Of a stretch of DNA of 64,000 nt, positions 16,557 through 26,277 are shown piece after piece (positions within the stretch are counted from its first letter, which is position 1; every line of letters begins with the position of its first letter). The notes under the pieces were generated by a model. The model searched no databases. It was not told the DNA's origin and saw only the letters and a program-made list of their open reading frames with translations. The stretch comes from Xanthomonas euvesicatoria pv. euvesicatoria (lineage in GTDB: Bacteria; Pseudomonadota; Gammaproteobacteria; Xanthomonadales; Xanthomonadaceae): assembly GCF_020880415.1 (NCBI RefSeq), contig NZ_JAJIUJ010000113.1, forward strand, positions 1-64,000. Reading direction: 5' to 3'. Position numbers and translations under genes: made by a program.

Positions 16557-17153
16557 GAGAGGTCCTCGCTGCCGTAGGGAAGAGGATCGCAGGACACGGG
16601 GAGATCACATTATCGAGCGGCAGCCCTCTCCAATCCATTATCGAAGCGACGCATTTCATCATCCACCGGCCAGGCATGGACCCTGTTCGACGCCTTCTCG
16701 CTGCTCCGCTTCGGCAGCCTGCTGACCACGCAGGGATGCGCAGGGGCGCCGGACACGGCGTTCCCATCCTGTCGGTAGACGGAGATGCTGGTGAGTGCAC
16801 CCGCAACAATCTCACGCGTGCCGTCTGCCAAGCGAATATTGAAAGCTGCCGTGGTACGAGACACTGACGTTAGCCTGTCGCTGCCCGGCCGGCTCGCTGT
16901 ATCTCCCACGAATGCAAGACCTGTGCTGCTGACGGCAGAGGCCTATGCCCATCACGGCCACTTCTTCAAGGATGTGGATTCGGAGCTCTGCCGAGGATGG
17001 GGTTGAACGAACTCAGCTGCTTTCGGCCATTGCCGGCGGACAACCCATCATTCCAAGGTGTTGATCCGATCCGGCGGGGTTTTCGTTGGCTTGGAGAAAA
17101 TCCACTTCCTGCCCTCCCGCCTCCGGTCCGGTGGCGGGGTAGGCGAGTGTGTG
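16557..17153. other. gene-poor stretch with possible NTF2-like remnant
   Basis: No intact gene is visible over about 600 bases. On the minus strand a frame near 16730-16909 reads VSRTTAAFNIRLADGTREI, GALTSISVYRQ, which has the strand pattern of NTF2/SnoaL-like proteins but no proper start or end, so it may be a gene fragment. A GC-rich hairpin (CCCGCC...GGCGGG, about 17118-17141) lies just downstream of the dabA stop and may end that transcript, though no T run follows on the minus strand. Confidence 0.3.
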
Positions 17154-19535
17154 TCATGCAAGCATCGGCACGGAGTGATCGCAGCTGCGTGCGCCGCTGG
17201 CGTTCTGCTCCCAACGCAGGTCGCCTGCATAGCGGTGCGCCATGCGGCCTTCGTCGTCCAGGGCGAACAGATGCAGCCAACGGTTGTCGAACAGGGCGCG
17301 GACCTGCGGGTGCCGTTCGAGGATGGTGGCGATCGCTTCGGGCGGTGCTTCGATCAACACCGAGAGCCGCAGCGGCTCGTGGGTCAGGCGTTGGCCGTCA
17401 TGCACCGATTGCCACGGCAACCCGGTGCGCAGGATCCCGCCGTTGCCCTCGACCACTCCGATGCCGCCGGTGACGTTGTGCAGCAGCTTGTTGCCGGCGC
17501 CAAGACTCTCGGGCGCGACGGTGGATCCGTAGTACTGCAGGCTGATCCAGCTGGCGACGACGACCGGTGCGGTCAGGATCAACTCCAGCACGCCGAAGCC
17601 GTCGTCGTAGCGCCAGTCGTAGTCGTGGAGGAAGGCGCGTCCGGCCAGATCGCGCCCGGCAGTGCGTGAGCGGGGTGCGGCGATGAAGGCCTGGCAGCCG
17701 GCAAGTGCCCATTCGGGGCGAATCTCGGCCCAGTCGCGGGCACGATGTGCGATGTCCTGGCTGCGATGCGCGCGGGGCAGGCGCACGGCACGTTCCCCGC
17801 GCGCCAGCGCCCCGGCTGCGCCCAGCCACTGCCTCGCTTGGGCGAGATCTTCGGCATGCCCGGGCGAAGGGTGATCGGCGGTGTAGAGGGTGACCGCATC
17901 GGTCGTGGTGTCGTGCAGTGCAGCCAGGAATAACGTGTCGGCGGGAATGACGATGCCGCGTGCGGCAAGACCGGCGCGCACCTGGCTGTCGTTGAGCAGC
18001 GAGGCGAGCAGCCGCGCGTTCACTTCGCCCGAATAGCCGCCGCATGCGCCGCAGTGCAGCGCGCTCGCATGAGGGTTGTTGACCACTTTCGCACCATGGC
18101 CGGCGAGTACCACCAGCCGGGCGAAGCCGCCGGTGAACGACATCGCCTTGAGGATGCGCGTGGCCATGGTCAGCCGGGTCTCCAGGTCCAGCCCGTCGCG
18201 CAGCAGCTTGGCAACGTAGATCGGGCCGGTGGCCTCGACGAAGGCGAACGAGGAAATGGCCGCCAGCTTGAAGCGGCCCCAGGCGCGCTTGGCACGTGCC
18301 GCGATCCGTGCGCTGAGGTCGGAGGCGGCTGCCGACGACGTTGCATCTCCCGCGCAGGTGGTCACACCTGGCGTGAGCAATACGGGCAGGCGCGCTTCGA
18401 CCACGTCCGAGGCAAACCGGCGATGGCCGATGCCCAAGCCGAAAAACCCTGCAAACCCGAGGGTCTGGATGCCCGAATCGAGGCTTTCCAGCGCGCGGCG
18501 GAAAACTTCCGAGCGCACATCGATGCAGAACGCCATTTGCAGCTTCACACGCCCAGATGCGACCTGGGCCGGCGATGGCGCGGCCAGCACGGCGCTGAGC
18601 TTGCGCTGCGCGGCACGTTCGGCCGCTTCCTGCAGGATGCTGTCGATGACATCGTCCGACGTTGCAGCGACCGGCTCGGCGTAGGCGGCAACGGCCCTCT
18701 GCCAGCCAGGCACCAGCGTGCAGCCGCCGTTACCCAGCAACGCGGCTTCCCAGAGCAGGCGGACGGCGAGCAGGTCGGTGACGCATGCATCGGTTGCGCC
18801 GCTCAACTCTGCCTGCCAGAGCCGATACCGGGCGAGCTGGCCCCAGCCGCCCAACGTGGTCAGCAAGCGGTGGAAATAACCGTCCAGTGCGTCCTGCGAA
18901 AGTCCCAGGCGAGCGACGCAGTCGACGATGGCGTCTTCGGCATTGGCTGGCGCCTCCGCCACATAGCGTGCGAAACCTGCCAGGCCGGCGATTTCCGGAG
19001 TCAGATCGTGGGTCGCGATGATCCGCCAGGTGCTGTAGGCGCCACCGGACTGGCCGACCGCCCACAGCGCCTGGCCCTGGTCGAAATAGCCGGCTGCCCA
19101 GTGACCGATACGCTCGTTGACGATGCCGGGCCAGTCGACCGCATCCGCGTCGCGGGCCAGCTCGGCGACCGTGGGGAGCGCCTGCGGGGCAGGGCGTGCG
19201 GCTTGGACCGCCTGTTTCAGGGCGGGCAAGTTCGGCGGCCGCAGGGCTGCCGGCGCGTTCTGCAAGGCGGCTTGCAGATCCTGTTCGGCGATCTGGCCGG
19301 ACTGTAGCCGCTCTGCATACCAGGACCGCGGCATGGTGATCGCGATACCGGACGCGCGCCGCAGTCGCGCCCCCGCCATTTCCAACGGCTCGCTGCCCTG
19401 GCCGAGGAAGGGGTTGACCGCAACGCTGGAGGCGAGCGGCCACAGCGGCGGGATGGCGCGTGCCGCACGTTGGGCGGCGGCGATGATCACATCGTGGGAC
19501 GGGGACACAGGCATGGCGGTGGGCGTGGTGGTCAT
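17154..19535 (-). CDS. dabA: inorganic carbon transporter subunit DabA (DUF2309)
   Basis: The 793-residue protein is a full DUF2309/DabA. All four zinc ligands of this beta-carbonic-anhydrase-like family are present: C337 and D339 in FCIDVRSE, H480 in LAGHG, and C495 in HCGACGG, with the typical 15-residue spacing between the last two. Other family marks are [11 protein letters not shown] near the N-terminus and [12 protein letters not shown] near the C-terminus. With DabB it forms a membrane-bound, energy-coupled system that converts CO2 to bicarbonate in the cytoplasm. The gene follows dabB by 27 bases on the same strand. In a heterotroph it probably supplies bicarbonate for carboxylases at low CO2. 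Confidence 0.93.
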   Translation of the reverse strand: MTTTPTAMPVSPSHDVIIAAAQRAARAIPPLWPLASSVAVNPFLGQGSEPLEMAGARLRRASGIAITMPRSWYAERLQSGQIAEQDLQAALQNAPAALRPPNLPALKQAVQAARPAPQALPTVAELARDADAVDWPGIVNERIGHWAAGYFDQGQALWAVGQSGGAYSTWRIIATHDLTPEIAGLAGFARYVAEAPANAEDAIVDCVARLGLSQDALDGYFHRLLTTLGGWGQLARYRLWQAELSGATDACVTDLLAVRLLWEAALLGNGGCTLVPGWQRAVAAYAEPVAATSDDVIDSILQEAAERAAQRKLSAVLAAPSPAQVASGRVKLQMAFCIDVRSEVFRRALESLDSGIQTLGFAGFFGLGIGHRRFASDVVEARLPVLLTPGVTTCAGDATSSAAASDLSARIAARAKRAWGRFKLAAISSFAFVEATGPIYVAKLLRDGLDLETRLTMATRILKAMSFTGGFARLVVLAGHGAKVVNNPHASALHCGACGGYSGEVNARLLASLLNDSQVRAGLAARGIVIPADTLFLAALHDTTTDAVTLYTADHPSPGHAEDLAQARQWLGAAGALARGERAVRLPRAHRSQDIAHRARDWAEIRPEWALAGCQAFIAAPRSRTAGRDLAGRAFLHDYDWRYDDGFGVLELILTAPVVVASWISLQYYGSTVAPESLGAGNKLLHNVTGGIGVVEGNGGILRTGLPWQSVHDGQRLTHEPLRLSVLIEAPPEAIATILERHPQVRALFDNRWLHLFALDDEGRMAHRYAGDLRWEQNASGARSCDHSVPMLA

Positions 19536-19562
19536 CAGCGTGGGGGCCTGGGGTGAAGGGGT

Positions 19563-21164
19563 TCAGGAGGTCTTGCGAATGGACCAGCCGCCGAGCAGGC
19601 GATCGATCGTGGCGTTGGCATACAGCCCATTGGAGAGGTGGACGCGGAGCCCGGCGGCCGCGGGGTGCGAGGCCCAGAGCGGGAACAGCGCCTGCGCCAC
19701 CGCCACCAGCCCGAAGCTCAGTACCGCAAGCGTCATCAGCGTCCACTCCAGCCGCCCCGGTGCGGGCGTGCCCGGCAGCACGCCGGCCGTCAGCCATTCG
19801 GCAGCGGTCTGCAGCGCGAAGTAGCCGATCGCTGCGGCACTGGCGTAGATCGCCGTCATGCGGGTGAGAGGGCGTGGCGCGGCATCGGCAAGGCCCTGGG
19901 CCAGCAGGTAGGCGACACCAAAGATCAGGATCGCGCCCAGTGCCAGCGCCTGTGGCGACTTGTGCTCGAAGCCGAAGGTGAACCCGAAGGCAGTGCCGAT
20001 GCCGATATAGATCGCCAGTGCGATCAAAAATGCGCGGCCGACCGCCGACCCGTTCGCAACGGCGACCGGCCCGGGCCGGCGAATGGCCGCCACTTGCTCG
20101 ACCGCGCCGCCGGAGGCCAGGAACGCGTGCGCCTTGTAGAGCGAGTGCGCCACGATGTGCAGCAGGGCCAGCGGAAACAGCGCCAGACCGCACTGGAGCA
20201 TCATGAATCCCATCTGCGCGACCGTGGACCAGGCCAGCGAGGTCTTGACCGCCGGCTGGGTCAGCATCACTAGCGCGCCGAACAAGGCGGTGAACCCGCC
20301 CAGCATGGCCAGCACGGCGAGCACGCCGGGGGCGGCGAGCATCAGATCGGCAAAGCGGATCAGCAGGAAGCCGCCGCCGTTGACCACGCCGGCGTGCAGC
20401 AAGGCCGATACCGGCGTGGGCGCTTCCATCATCTCGGTGAGCCAGCCGTGGGTCGGGAATTGCGCCGATTTCAGCACCGCCGCGAGTGCGATCAGGGCGG
20501 CCGCCGCGACCAGCGCCCAGGAGTGCTGCCCGCGCGCGGCCAGCGCCCAGGAGTGCTGCCCGCGCGCGGCCAGCGCATTGATCGTGGCGATATCGGTCGT
20601 GCCCATGCTTTTCCAGATCAGCACCGCGCCGCAGGTCAGGGCGATACCGCCGGTGGTGGAGAACACGCGCTTCTTGCGTGCGGCGCGCTGCGCCTCAACG
20701 CGCTCGGGATAGAACAGCAGCAGGCGATGCATCGCGATGCTGGTGGCGATCCAGGCGATGACGACCTGGACCAGGTTGCCGGCCTGCACCAGCAGCAGCA
20801 CTGCCGCCAGCGCCATGCACAGCCAGCCGGTGAAATAGCCCTGGCGTGCCTCGCCGTCGAGATAGGTGCGCGCGTACCGCACCACGATCCAGCCAACGAA
20901 GGCCACCAGCAGGAGCATCGTCACGCTGACCGCGTCCAGCCGCGCGGACAGGCCGATATCGCCCCATCCGATCAGCGGGCTGGCGCCGGTTCCTCGCAGG
21001 AGCACCAGCGCCAGCGATGCGATCGCGATGCAGAGCGCGCCGAGCGCGGCGCCTTCGGCGAGGAGGGGAATCTTCAGTGGAGGCCGACCGCCGCGCCCCA
21101 AGGCGACGACAGCGGCGGTCAGCAACAGGAGTGGTGCGAACAGCGGGAGTAGATAGAGCGACAA
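19563..21164 (-). CDS. dabB: DabB, NuoL/MrpA-like membrane subunit of the bicarbonate transporter
   Basis: The 533-residue polytopic membrane protein belongs to the proton-conducting antiporter-like family of NuoL and MrpA: many hydrophobic segments, with PTHGWLTEMMEAPTPVSALL and HAGVVNGGGFLLIR as family signatures. It is the partner of DabA and couples the cation gradient to carbon uptake. A perfect 30-bp tandem duplication inserts an extra ALAARGQHSW copy after about residue 197, in a loop between membrane segments; the frame is kept. It is first gene of the dabB-dabA operon and divergent from a LysR regulator, with about 110 bases between the two start codons. Confidence 0.9.
   Translation of the reverse strand: MSLYLLPLFAPLLLLTAAVVALGRGGRPPLKIPLLAEGAALGALCIAIASLALVLLRGTGASPLIGWGDIGLSARLDAVSVTMLLLVAFVGWIVVRYARTYLDGEARQGYFTGWLCMALAAVLLLVQAGNLVQVVIAWIATSIAMHRLLLFYPERVEAQRAARKKRVFSTTGGIALTCGAVLIWKSMGTTDIATINALAARGQHSWALAARGQHSWALVAAAALIALAAVLKSAQFPTHGWLTEMMEAPTPVSALLHAGVVNGGGFLLIRFADLMLAAPGVLAVLAMLGGFTALFGALVMLTQPAVKTSLAWSTVAQMGFMMLQCGLALFPLALLHIVAHSLYKAHAFLASGGAVEQVAAIRRPGPVAVANGSAVGRAFLIALAIYIGIGTAFGFTFGFEHKSPQALALGAILIFGVAYLLAQGLADAAPRPLTRMTAIYASAAAIGYFALQTAAEWLTAGVLPGTPAPGRLEWTLMTLAVLSFGLVAVAQALFPLWASHPAAAGLRVHLSNGLYANATIDRLLGGWSIRKTS
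20511..20576. repeat. 30-bp perfect tandem duplication inside dabB
   Basis: The 30 bases at 20511-20540 are repeated exactly at 20541-20570, and the first six bases (CAGCGC) occur a third time at 20571-20576. The unit is a multiple of three, so the protein gains ten residues without a frameshift. It looks like a recent slippage event. Confidence 0.95.
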
Positions 21165-21249
21165 GGCAATCCCCTAAGAACGAACGTGGTGGCGGGCCGC
21201 GCCACGATAGCGATCGGTGGGGTTGAATAAAAATTCATTGTTCTTGCAG

Positions 21250-21270
21250 ATTCGTTCGTTATTATCGAAT
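21250..21270 (+). promoter_or_regulatory. LysR-type operator between dabB and its regulator
   Basis: ATTCG (21250-21254) and CGAAT (21266-21270) are inverted arms separated by exactly 11 bases, the classical T-N11-A LysR box form. It ends three bases before the regulator's ATG, which suits autorepression together with control of dabBA. Confidence 0.5.
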
Positions 21271-21273
21271 GAT

Positions 21274-22164
21274 ATGGCCGCCTTGAACTACAACCATCTG
21301 CGCTACTTCTGGGCGGTCGCGCACGACGGCAACCTCACCCGTACTGCCGAGCGTCTCAACCTCACCCAGTCGGCGCTTTCGGTGCAAATCCGCAAGCTGG
21401 AGGAGCGCCTGGGCCATGCGCTGTTCGAACGCCGCGGGCGACAACTGCATCTGACCGAGGCCGGACAGATCGTGCTCGACCATGCCGATGCGATTTTTGC
21501 CACCGGCGATGAACTGCTCGGCACGCTGCGGCAGACAGGTGCGGCGCGGCAGGCGCTGCGGGTCGGCTCGCTTGCCACGCTGTCGCGCAACTTCCAGATG
21601 GAATTCCTGCGGCCGCTGCTGGGCCGCACCGACATCGACCTCATTTTGCGTTCGGGCAGCGCGGGTGAACTGCTGCGCGCACTGGAGGCGCTCAATCTCG
21701 ACGTGGTGCTGCTGAATCGGGCACCTGCCGGCGACGCGCTGTCCCCCTTCGTCACTCACCGGCTCGCGGAGTACCCGGTCAGCCTGGTGGGGACGCCGGA
21801 TCGCCTGGGCCATGCGGCCAGCTTCGCCGACCGCCTTCGCAGCCACCCCATCATCCTGCCGACGGTGGATAGCAGCGTGCGCATCGGCTTCGACGCATTG
21901 GCCGACCGGCTGGGCGTGCGGCCGCAGATCGTGGCGGAAGTGGAGGACATGGCGATGATGCGACTGCTTGCCCGCGAGGACATCGGCCTGGCGGTTCTTC
22001 CGCCGATCGTGGTCAAGGACGAGATCGCCGCTGGCGCGTTGATGGAAGGCGATCAATTGCCGGACATCGTGGAGACCTTCCATGCGGTGACCATGTCGCG
22101 ACGTTTCCCGAATCCTCTGCTCCGGCTTCTGCTGCAGCCCTCGACCAGGCCAGACAGCCCGTAA
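21274..22164 (+). CDS. LysR-type regulator, NhaR-like, of the dab operon
   Basis: The 296-residue protein starts MAALNYNHLRYFWAVAHDGN, with the HTH core LTRTAERLNLTQSALSVQIR and LFERRGRQLHLTEAG, which is the NhaR-like branch of the LysR family. The rest is a normal effector domain. The ATG at 21274 is preferred to an upstream start at 21217 because it gives the canonical N-terminus. Position opposite dabB and the LysR box in the shared region indicate that it controls dabBA, perhaps in response to CO2 or cation state. That role is inferred from context. Confidence 0.87.
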   Translation: MAALNYNHLRYFWAVAHDGNLTRTAERLNLTQSALSVQIRKLEERLGHALFERRGRQLHLTEAGQIVLDHADAIFATGDELLGTLRQTGAARQALRVGSLATLSRNFQMEFLRPLLGRTDIDLILRSGSAGELLRALEALNLDVVLLNRAPAGDALSPFVTHRLAEYPVSLVGTPDRLGHAASFADRLRSHPIILPTVDSSVRIGFDALADRLGVRPQIVAEVEDMAMMRLLAREDIGLAVLPPIVVKDEIAAGALMEGDQLPDIVETFHAVTMSRRFPNPLLRLLLQPSTRPDSP

Positions 22165-22320
22165 TACTGCTCGGTTGCCATCTGCGGGCAGGCATGCAGA
22201 CCCATGCATTGACAGGGGGCGCCAAGCCGCTGCAGTGCGGTCTTGAACGCAAGGCGCGCGTGCAGCCGCACCGCCGAAGCGCAGGCGCGCGGGCTCGAGC
22301 CGGATCGACCAGCCGCATTG

Positions 22321-23541
22321 CTAGGCGGGGATGAGGCTGGTCAACGCGAAGTTGGGGTCGGCGGCTTGCTGCGGCGTCGGCGAGCGTCCCAGTTCGAGCA
22401 GCTTGCGGGCCGCCAGATGATCCTGTGGCCGATTGATCGAGTCCACGGCGCAGAGTTCGCCATCGACGTAGTAGAAGAGGGAGAACGTGCTGGTCGCCAG
22501 GTCGCCGCGCACCACCGCCTGCGTGTGGCCTGCGGCAAAGCCGGCCATTTGCAGCCTGACCTCGTACTGCTCCGACCAGAACCAGGGCAACGCAGGGTAG
22601 GGGCGGTGCTCGCCCAGCAGTGAGGCGGCAGCGGATTTGGCTTGTTCGATTGCATTCTGGACCGACTCCAGCCGCAGCAAACCGCTGCCTGCCCGCTGCC
22701 GCACCGTGCAGTCGCCGGCACCGACGATGCCGGGGCTGCTACTGCGTGCGCACGCGTCCACGATCAATGCCCCGCGATCGCAAGCCAGTCCGGCCTGTTG
22801 GGCCAGTTCGCCGTTGGGGATGACGCCGATCCCGACGACGACCAGGTCTGCCGGGAACACGCGCCCGTCCGCGGTGTGGACGGCAGTCACCACGCCGCGA
22901 TTGCCGCTCAATGCGCTGACGTTGCTGCCCAGTTCGATGGTCGCGCCGTTGTCTCGATGCAGGCGAAGGAAGAAGTCCGCCAGTTGCGGGCTGACGACGC
23001 GCGCCATCAGCCGATCGGCCGCCTCCAGCACAACGACCTGCTTGCCGAGCCGCCTGGCGATGGAGGCGAATTCCAGCCCGATGAAGCCGCCACCGATCAC
23101 CACCACCCGCGAGGTGTGCGGCAGGATCGCGGCAAGCGCGCGAGTGTCGGCCATGCCGCGCAACATGCAGACATGGCCGAGCCCGGCGCCTGGGACCTCC
23201 AGCCGGCGGGCGCGTGCGCCGGTGGCAAGACACAGCCCCGTGTAGCCCAGGGTGCTGCCGTCGTCCAGGTGCAGCGTGCGGGTGGCGTGTTCGATGCGCA
23301 TCACCCGCGCGCTGGCATGCCACTGGATGCCCTTGCGGTTCAAGGCCCCGGGTGCGCGAATGTACAGCTGGGTGTCGCTCACCTCGCCAAGCAGGAACCC
23401 CTTGGAGAGCGATGGACGGTGATAGGGCGCGCAGGGCTCGTCCCCCAATAAGACGATGGAGCCCGTATAGCCGCCGCTGCGCAGGGATTCGGCGGTCTGC
23501 AGGCCCGCCTGACCCGCACCGACGATGACCATGCCGCTCAT
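22321..23541 (-). CDS. FAD-dependent ferredoxin reductase for the P450
   Basis: The 406-residue protein is of the putidaredoxin-reductase type. The FAD site is VIVGAGQAGLQTAESLRSGG at the N-terminus, the NAD site is VVVIGGGFIGLEFASIARRL near residue 148, and the second FAD motif is GIVGAGDCT near residue 275. A C-terminal domain typical of ferredoxin reductases follows. It passes electrons from NAD(P)H to the adjacent 2Fe-2S ferredoxin. It is last gene of a P450-ferredoxin-reductase operon, 22 bases after the ferredoxin gene. Confidence 0.9.
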   Translation of the reverse strand: MSGMVIVGAGQAGLQTAESLRSGGYTGSIVLLGDEPCAPYHRPSLSKGFLLGEVSDTQLYIRAPGALNRKGIQWHASARVMRIEHATRTLHLDDGSTLGYTGLCLATGARARRLEVPGAGLGHVCMLRGMADTRALAAILPHTSRVVVIGGGFIGLEFASIARRLGKQVVVLEAADRLMARVVSPQLADFFLRLHRDNGATIELGSNVSALSGNRGVVTAVHTADGRVFPADLVVVGIGVIPNGELAQQAGLACDRGALIVDACARSSSPGIVGAGDCTVRQRAGSGLLRLESVQNAIEQAKSAAASLLGEHRPYPALPWFWSEQYEVRLQMAGFAAGHTQAVVRGDLATSTFSLFYYVDGELCAVDSINRPQDHLAARKLLELGRSPTPQQAADPNFALTSLIPA

Positions 23542-23563
23542 CGCGCACCTGCCGTACGCAGGC

Positions 23564-23872
23564 TCATGTCTGCCGATCCGGAAAGCGTACGGTCATGTCC
23601 GATGTCGGTACGAGCTGGCACGCCAGCCGGCTGTTGCTGCGCCGTTCGGCCGCCACGCTGTCGAGCATGCCGGCCTCCATGTCCAGCAGTGGCAGGTCCT
23701 GGCCGCCGGCCTCCACGTAGCAATGGCAGGTGGCGCACGCACAGGAGCCGCCGCACTGCGCTTCGATGCCATCGATGCCGTGATGCATGGCCCCTTGCAT
23801 CAGGGTCCATCCCGGCGCGAGGTCGACCGCCACGGTCTCGCCGCTCGGTTCGATGTAGGTGATGGTGGGCAT
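23564..23872 (-). CDS. 2Fe-2S ferredoxin (adrenodoxin/putidaredoxin type)
   Basis: The 102-residue protein has the cluster ligands C40, C46, C49 and C85 in the C-X5-C-X2-C...C pattern, with extra cysteines at 44 and 51. ADX-type features such as RLACQL and an acidic centre (LPLLDMEAGMLD) are present. It shuttles electrons one at a time from the reductase to the P450. It starts nine bases after the P450 stop and is clearly co-transcribed. Confidence 0.93.
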   Translation of the reverse strand: MPTITYIEPSGETVAVDLAPGWTLMQGAMHHGIDGIEAQCGGSCACATCHCYVEAGGQDLPLLDMEAGMLDSVAAERRSNSRLACQLVPTSDMTVRFPDRQT

Positions 23873-23881
23873 GGTCGCTTC

Positions 23882-25063
23882 CTAGTGCGCGCGCATGGGC
23901 AGATGCGACAGCCCACGGGTGATGCTGTTGGGAATGCGTTGCACCGGCCCGGTCAGCGTGAAGTGGTCGATGTAGCGGGCCAACGCTGCGAATGTGGCCA
24001 TCCCTTCCAGCTTGGCGAGCGCCTGGCCTGCGCAATTGTGCGTCGCCAGCCCAAATCCCAGGTGATCGACGGGGTTGCGCTCGATATCGAAGCGGTCCGG
24101 TTCCGGATAATGGCGTTCGTCGCGATTGGCCGAGGCATAGCTCACGATCACCCGCGCGCCTGCGGGAAGCACGACACCTTCGCCCAGATCGACCTGGCGG
24201 GTGGTCACGCGCGAGAGGTGCTGCAGCGGGCTGTCGATGCGGACGATCTCCTGGAAGGCGGCAGGTGCTTTGCCCGGATCCTGGCGCAACCTTTCCCACT
24301 GCTCGGGATGTTGCGCGAACTGCCATAGCCCATTGCTGATGGCATTGATCGTGGTGTCGAAGGCGGCGATCACATAGCCCTCCATCAGGCCGATGGCCGC
24401 TTCGCGCGGGATCTCGCCGCGCTTGCCGGCGGCGGCGACCGTGGAACCGAAGCCACCGGGCGTAAGCCGATCGCGGTCGTAGGTGTCGGCGACGAATGCC
24501 CGCATCGCTTCAAGGCGTGGCAGGGCCGCTCGCATGCGTAAGGAGTCCGGGCCACAGGCATCGAAGCAGCCGGCGGCCAGCGCCGCCAGTTCGCCGCGCG
24601 CTTCTTCCGGCCATCCGATCAGATCGAAAATGACATTGACCGGCAGGTCGTGGGCGACGTCGCGTACGCCATCGAACTGCTCGCGCTGCTGCAGGCTTCT
24701 TGCCAGTTCGTCGGCGCGTTGATGGATGGTGTCTTGGACGTGCTGCAGATGGCGTGGACCGAGACGTTCGGTGAACAGCTTGCGGGTGCCACCGTGCATG
24801 GGCGGATCGACGCAGATCAGCGCGTGTTCCCACTGCTTGTTGATGACCGGATTGAGCCCGGCGCCCTGCGCGGACGAAAATGTCTGCCAATCCATCAGCG
24901 CCTTGCGCACCTGCTCGTAGCGGCCCAGGTAGTAGAGGTCATAGGTGCGCAGGTAGGCGGCAGGCCCGAGATTGCGCAGTTCGGCATAGAGCGGGTAGGG
25001 GTCGTGCAACGCGTCGTCGGTAAACAGATCGATATCGCTGCTGATGCGACTCAAGGCATTCAT
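23882..25063 (-). CDS. bacterial class I cytochrome P450
   Basis: The 393-residue soluble P450 has an I-helix with AAFDTTIN, a K-helix E-x-x-R (EIVR), and the heme loop FGLATHNCAG with C344 as the heme ligand. The I-helix lacks the more common A/G-G-x-D/E-T-T glycine, but the Thr pair is present. The physiological substrate cannot be read from sequence. With its own ferredoxin, reductase and an AraC regulator upstream it forms a self-sufficient oxidation cassette, resembling those for terpenoid or aromatic compounds. Its start is 130 bases from the AraC stop on the same strand. Confidence 0.93.
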   Translation of the reverse strand: MNALSRISSDIDLFTDDALHDPYPLYAELRNLGPAAYLRTYDLYYLGRYEQVRKALMDWQTFSSAQGAGLNPVINKQWEHALICVDPPMHGGTRKLFTERLGPRHLQHVQDTIHQRADELARSLQQREQFDGVRDVAHDLPVNVIFDLIGWPEEARGELAALAAGCFDACGPDSLRMRAALPRLEAMRAFVADTYDRDRLTPGGFGSTVAAAGKRGEIPREAAIGLMEGYVIAAFDTTINAISNGLWQFAQHPEQWERLRQDPGKAPAAFQEIVRIDSPLQHLSRVTTRQVDLGEGVVLPAGARVIVSYASANRDERHYPEPDRFDIERNPVDHLGFGLATHNCAGQALAKLEGMATFAALARYIDHFTLTGPVQRIPNSITRGLSHLPMRAH

Positions 25064-25195
25064 GCGGTGCCGCCTCCGGCTGGTGGTTCGTACCCGACAT
25101 GGGCACGCGCAGCTTAGAGAGCGCGACGGCGGCAGCGCTTGGCGAGCGACGAAGCAAACTTGACCAGGAGCGAAATCGGCATCCGGCGCTGCACG

Positions 25196-26095
25196 CTAAC
25201 CGGCGTTTGCGCCGTTGCGGTAGGCACGTGCGCTGCTGCGGAAGCAGCGGCAGAAATGCGAGACGTCGCTGAAGCCCGCCTCCAGCGCGATCTCGCCGAT
25301 GGGCGCGGCGACCGGATCGCGCAGGCGCTCGGCCACCCACTGCAGGCGCTGTTCGAGCACATACGCACCGAGGGAGGTGTGCGCGGCAGCGAACAGCAGT
25401 TGCACATAGCGGGGCGTGATGCCGAAATGCCGGGCGATGCTCTGCGCACCAAGCCCCGGATCGGCGAGATGCTGATGCACATGCTGGCGCAGGCGCGCCT
25501 GCCAGGCGAGCGCGGTGCTCCTTCCCGAATGCGTGCCCGCAGCCGCAGGCCAGGTCAGCGCCAACAGGGCACAGGCGGTGGTCAGCAGCGTCGAGACGTG
25601 CTGCCCGGCGCCGAGGTGATCGAGATGCGCGATGAAATTGCCGAGCAACTGGAACTGTTCGCCGCGATAAGCGGTGGCGCTCTGCGCAGCCAACTGATCG
25701 GCCAGATCGGTGCCGGGCAGGTAGAGCACGCGTGTGCGGTGATCGCGGCTGCATTCGATGCGATACGGATCGCGCGCGCGCAACACGACCAGTTCGCCGG
25801 CTTGCAAACGCGCCTGCCGGCCATGCTGATAGACGTCGCAGCTGCCATGCTCGTTGCGCATCAGGTAGACGCCATCGTAGTTGCTGCTGCGCCTGGAATC
25901 GATCGCCACGGGAGTCGACTCGACGGTGGTCAGGTGCATCGAACCGAAGCCTCGCCTCTGCATGCGCGCGCAGAAGCGTTGCGATGCCGGCTCGATCTCC
26001 ATGTTGTCGAAGGCCGTTCTTACCAGGTCTTTCCAATAGCGCAGGCGCGCGCCGGCTTGGATCGCCGTGGTGTCGAAAAGCTCGGTGGTTGGCAT
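25196..26095 (-). CDS. AraC-family regulator of the P450 cassette
   Basis: The 299-residue protein starts MPTTELFDTTAIQAGARLRYW behind an excellent GGAGGA site; a longer frame to 26260 is unsupported. The N-terminal ~180 residues are an AraC-binding-like (cupin) domain (ELVVLRARDPYRIECS), and the C-terminal ~100 residues carry the two HTH motifs (SIARHFGITPRYVQLLF, IGEIALEAGFSDVSHFCRCF). It lies just upstream of the P450 genes in the same direction, so it probably activates them on binding the P450 substrate or a related ligand. Confidence 0.85.
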   Translation of the reverse strand: MPTTELFDTTAIQAGARLRYWKDLVRTAFDNMEIEPASQRFCARMQRRGFGSMHLTTVESTPVAIDSRRSSNYDGVYLMRNEHGSCDVYQHGRQARLQAGELVVLRARDPYRIECSRDHRTRVLYLPGTDLADQLAAQSATAYRGEQFQLLGNFIAHLDHLGAGQHVSTLLTTACALLALTWPAAAGTHSGRSTALAWQARLRQHVHQHLADPGLGAQSIARHFGITPRYVQLLFAAAHTSLGAYVLEQRLQWVAERLRDPVAAPIGEIALEAGFSDVSHFCRCFRSSARAYRNGANAG

Positions 26096-26277
26096 GGCGA
26101 CGTCCTCCGGAACGGAAGCAACGGCTGGCTGACCCGGGGCGGGTCGCAAGATGATGCACGCGATTGCGCCCCTGTCGTTTTGCGGCGCATCAATCTGCAG
26201 GTTGGCGAGCGCCTGGCTGATTCCGCGGGGGTGAGATCCACATGCCGTGATGGGATGCACCCATCACGAATTCCACG

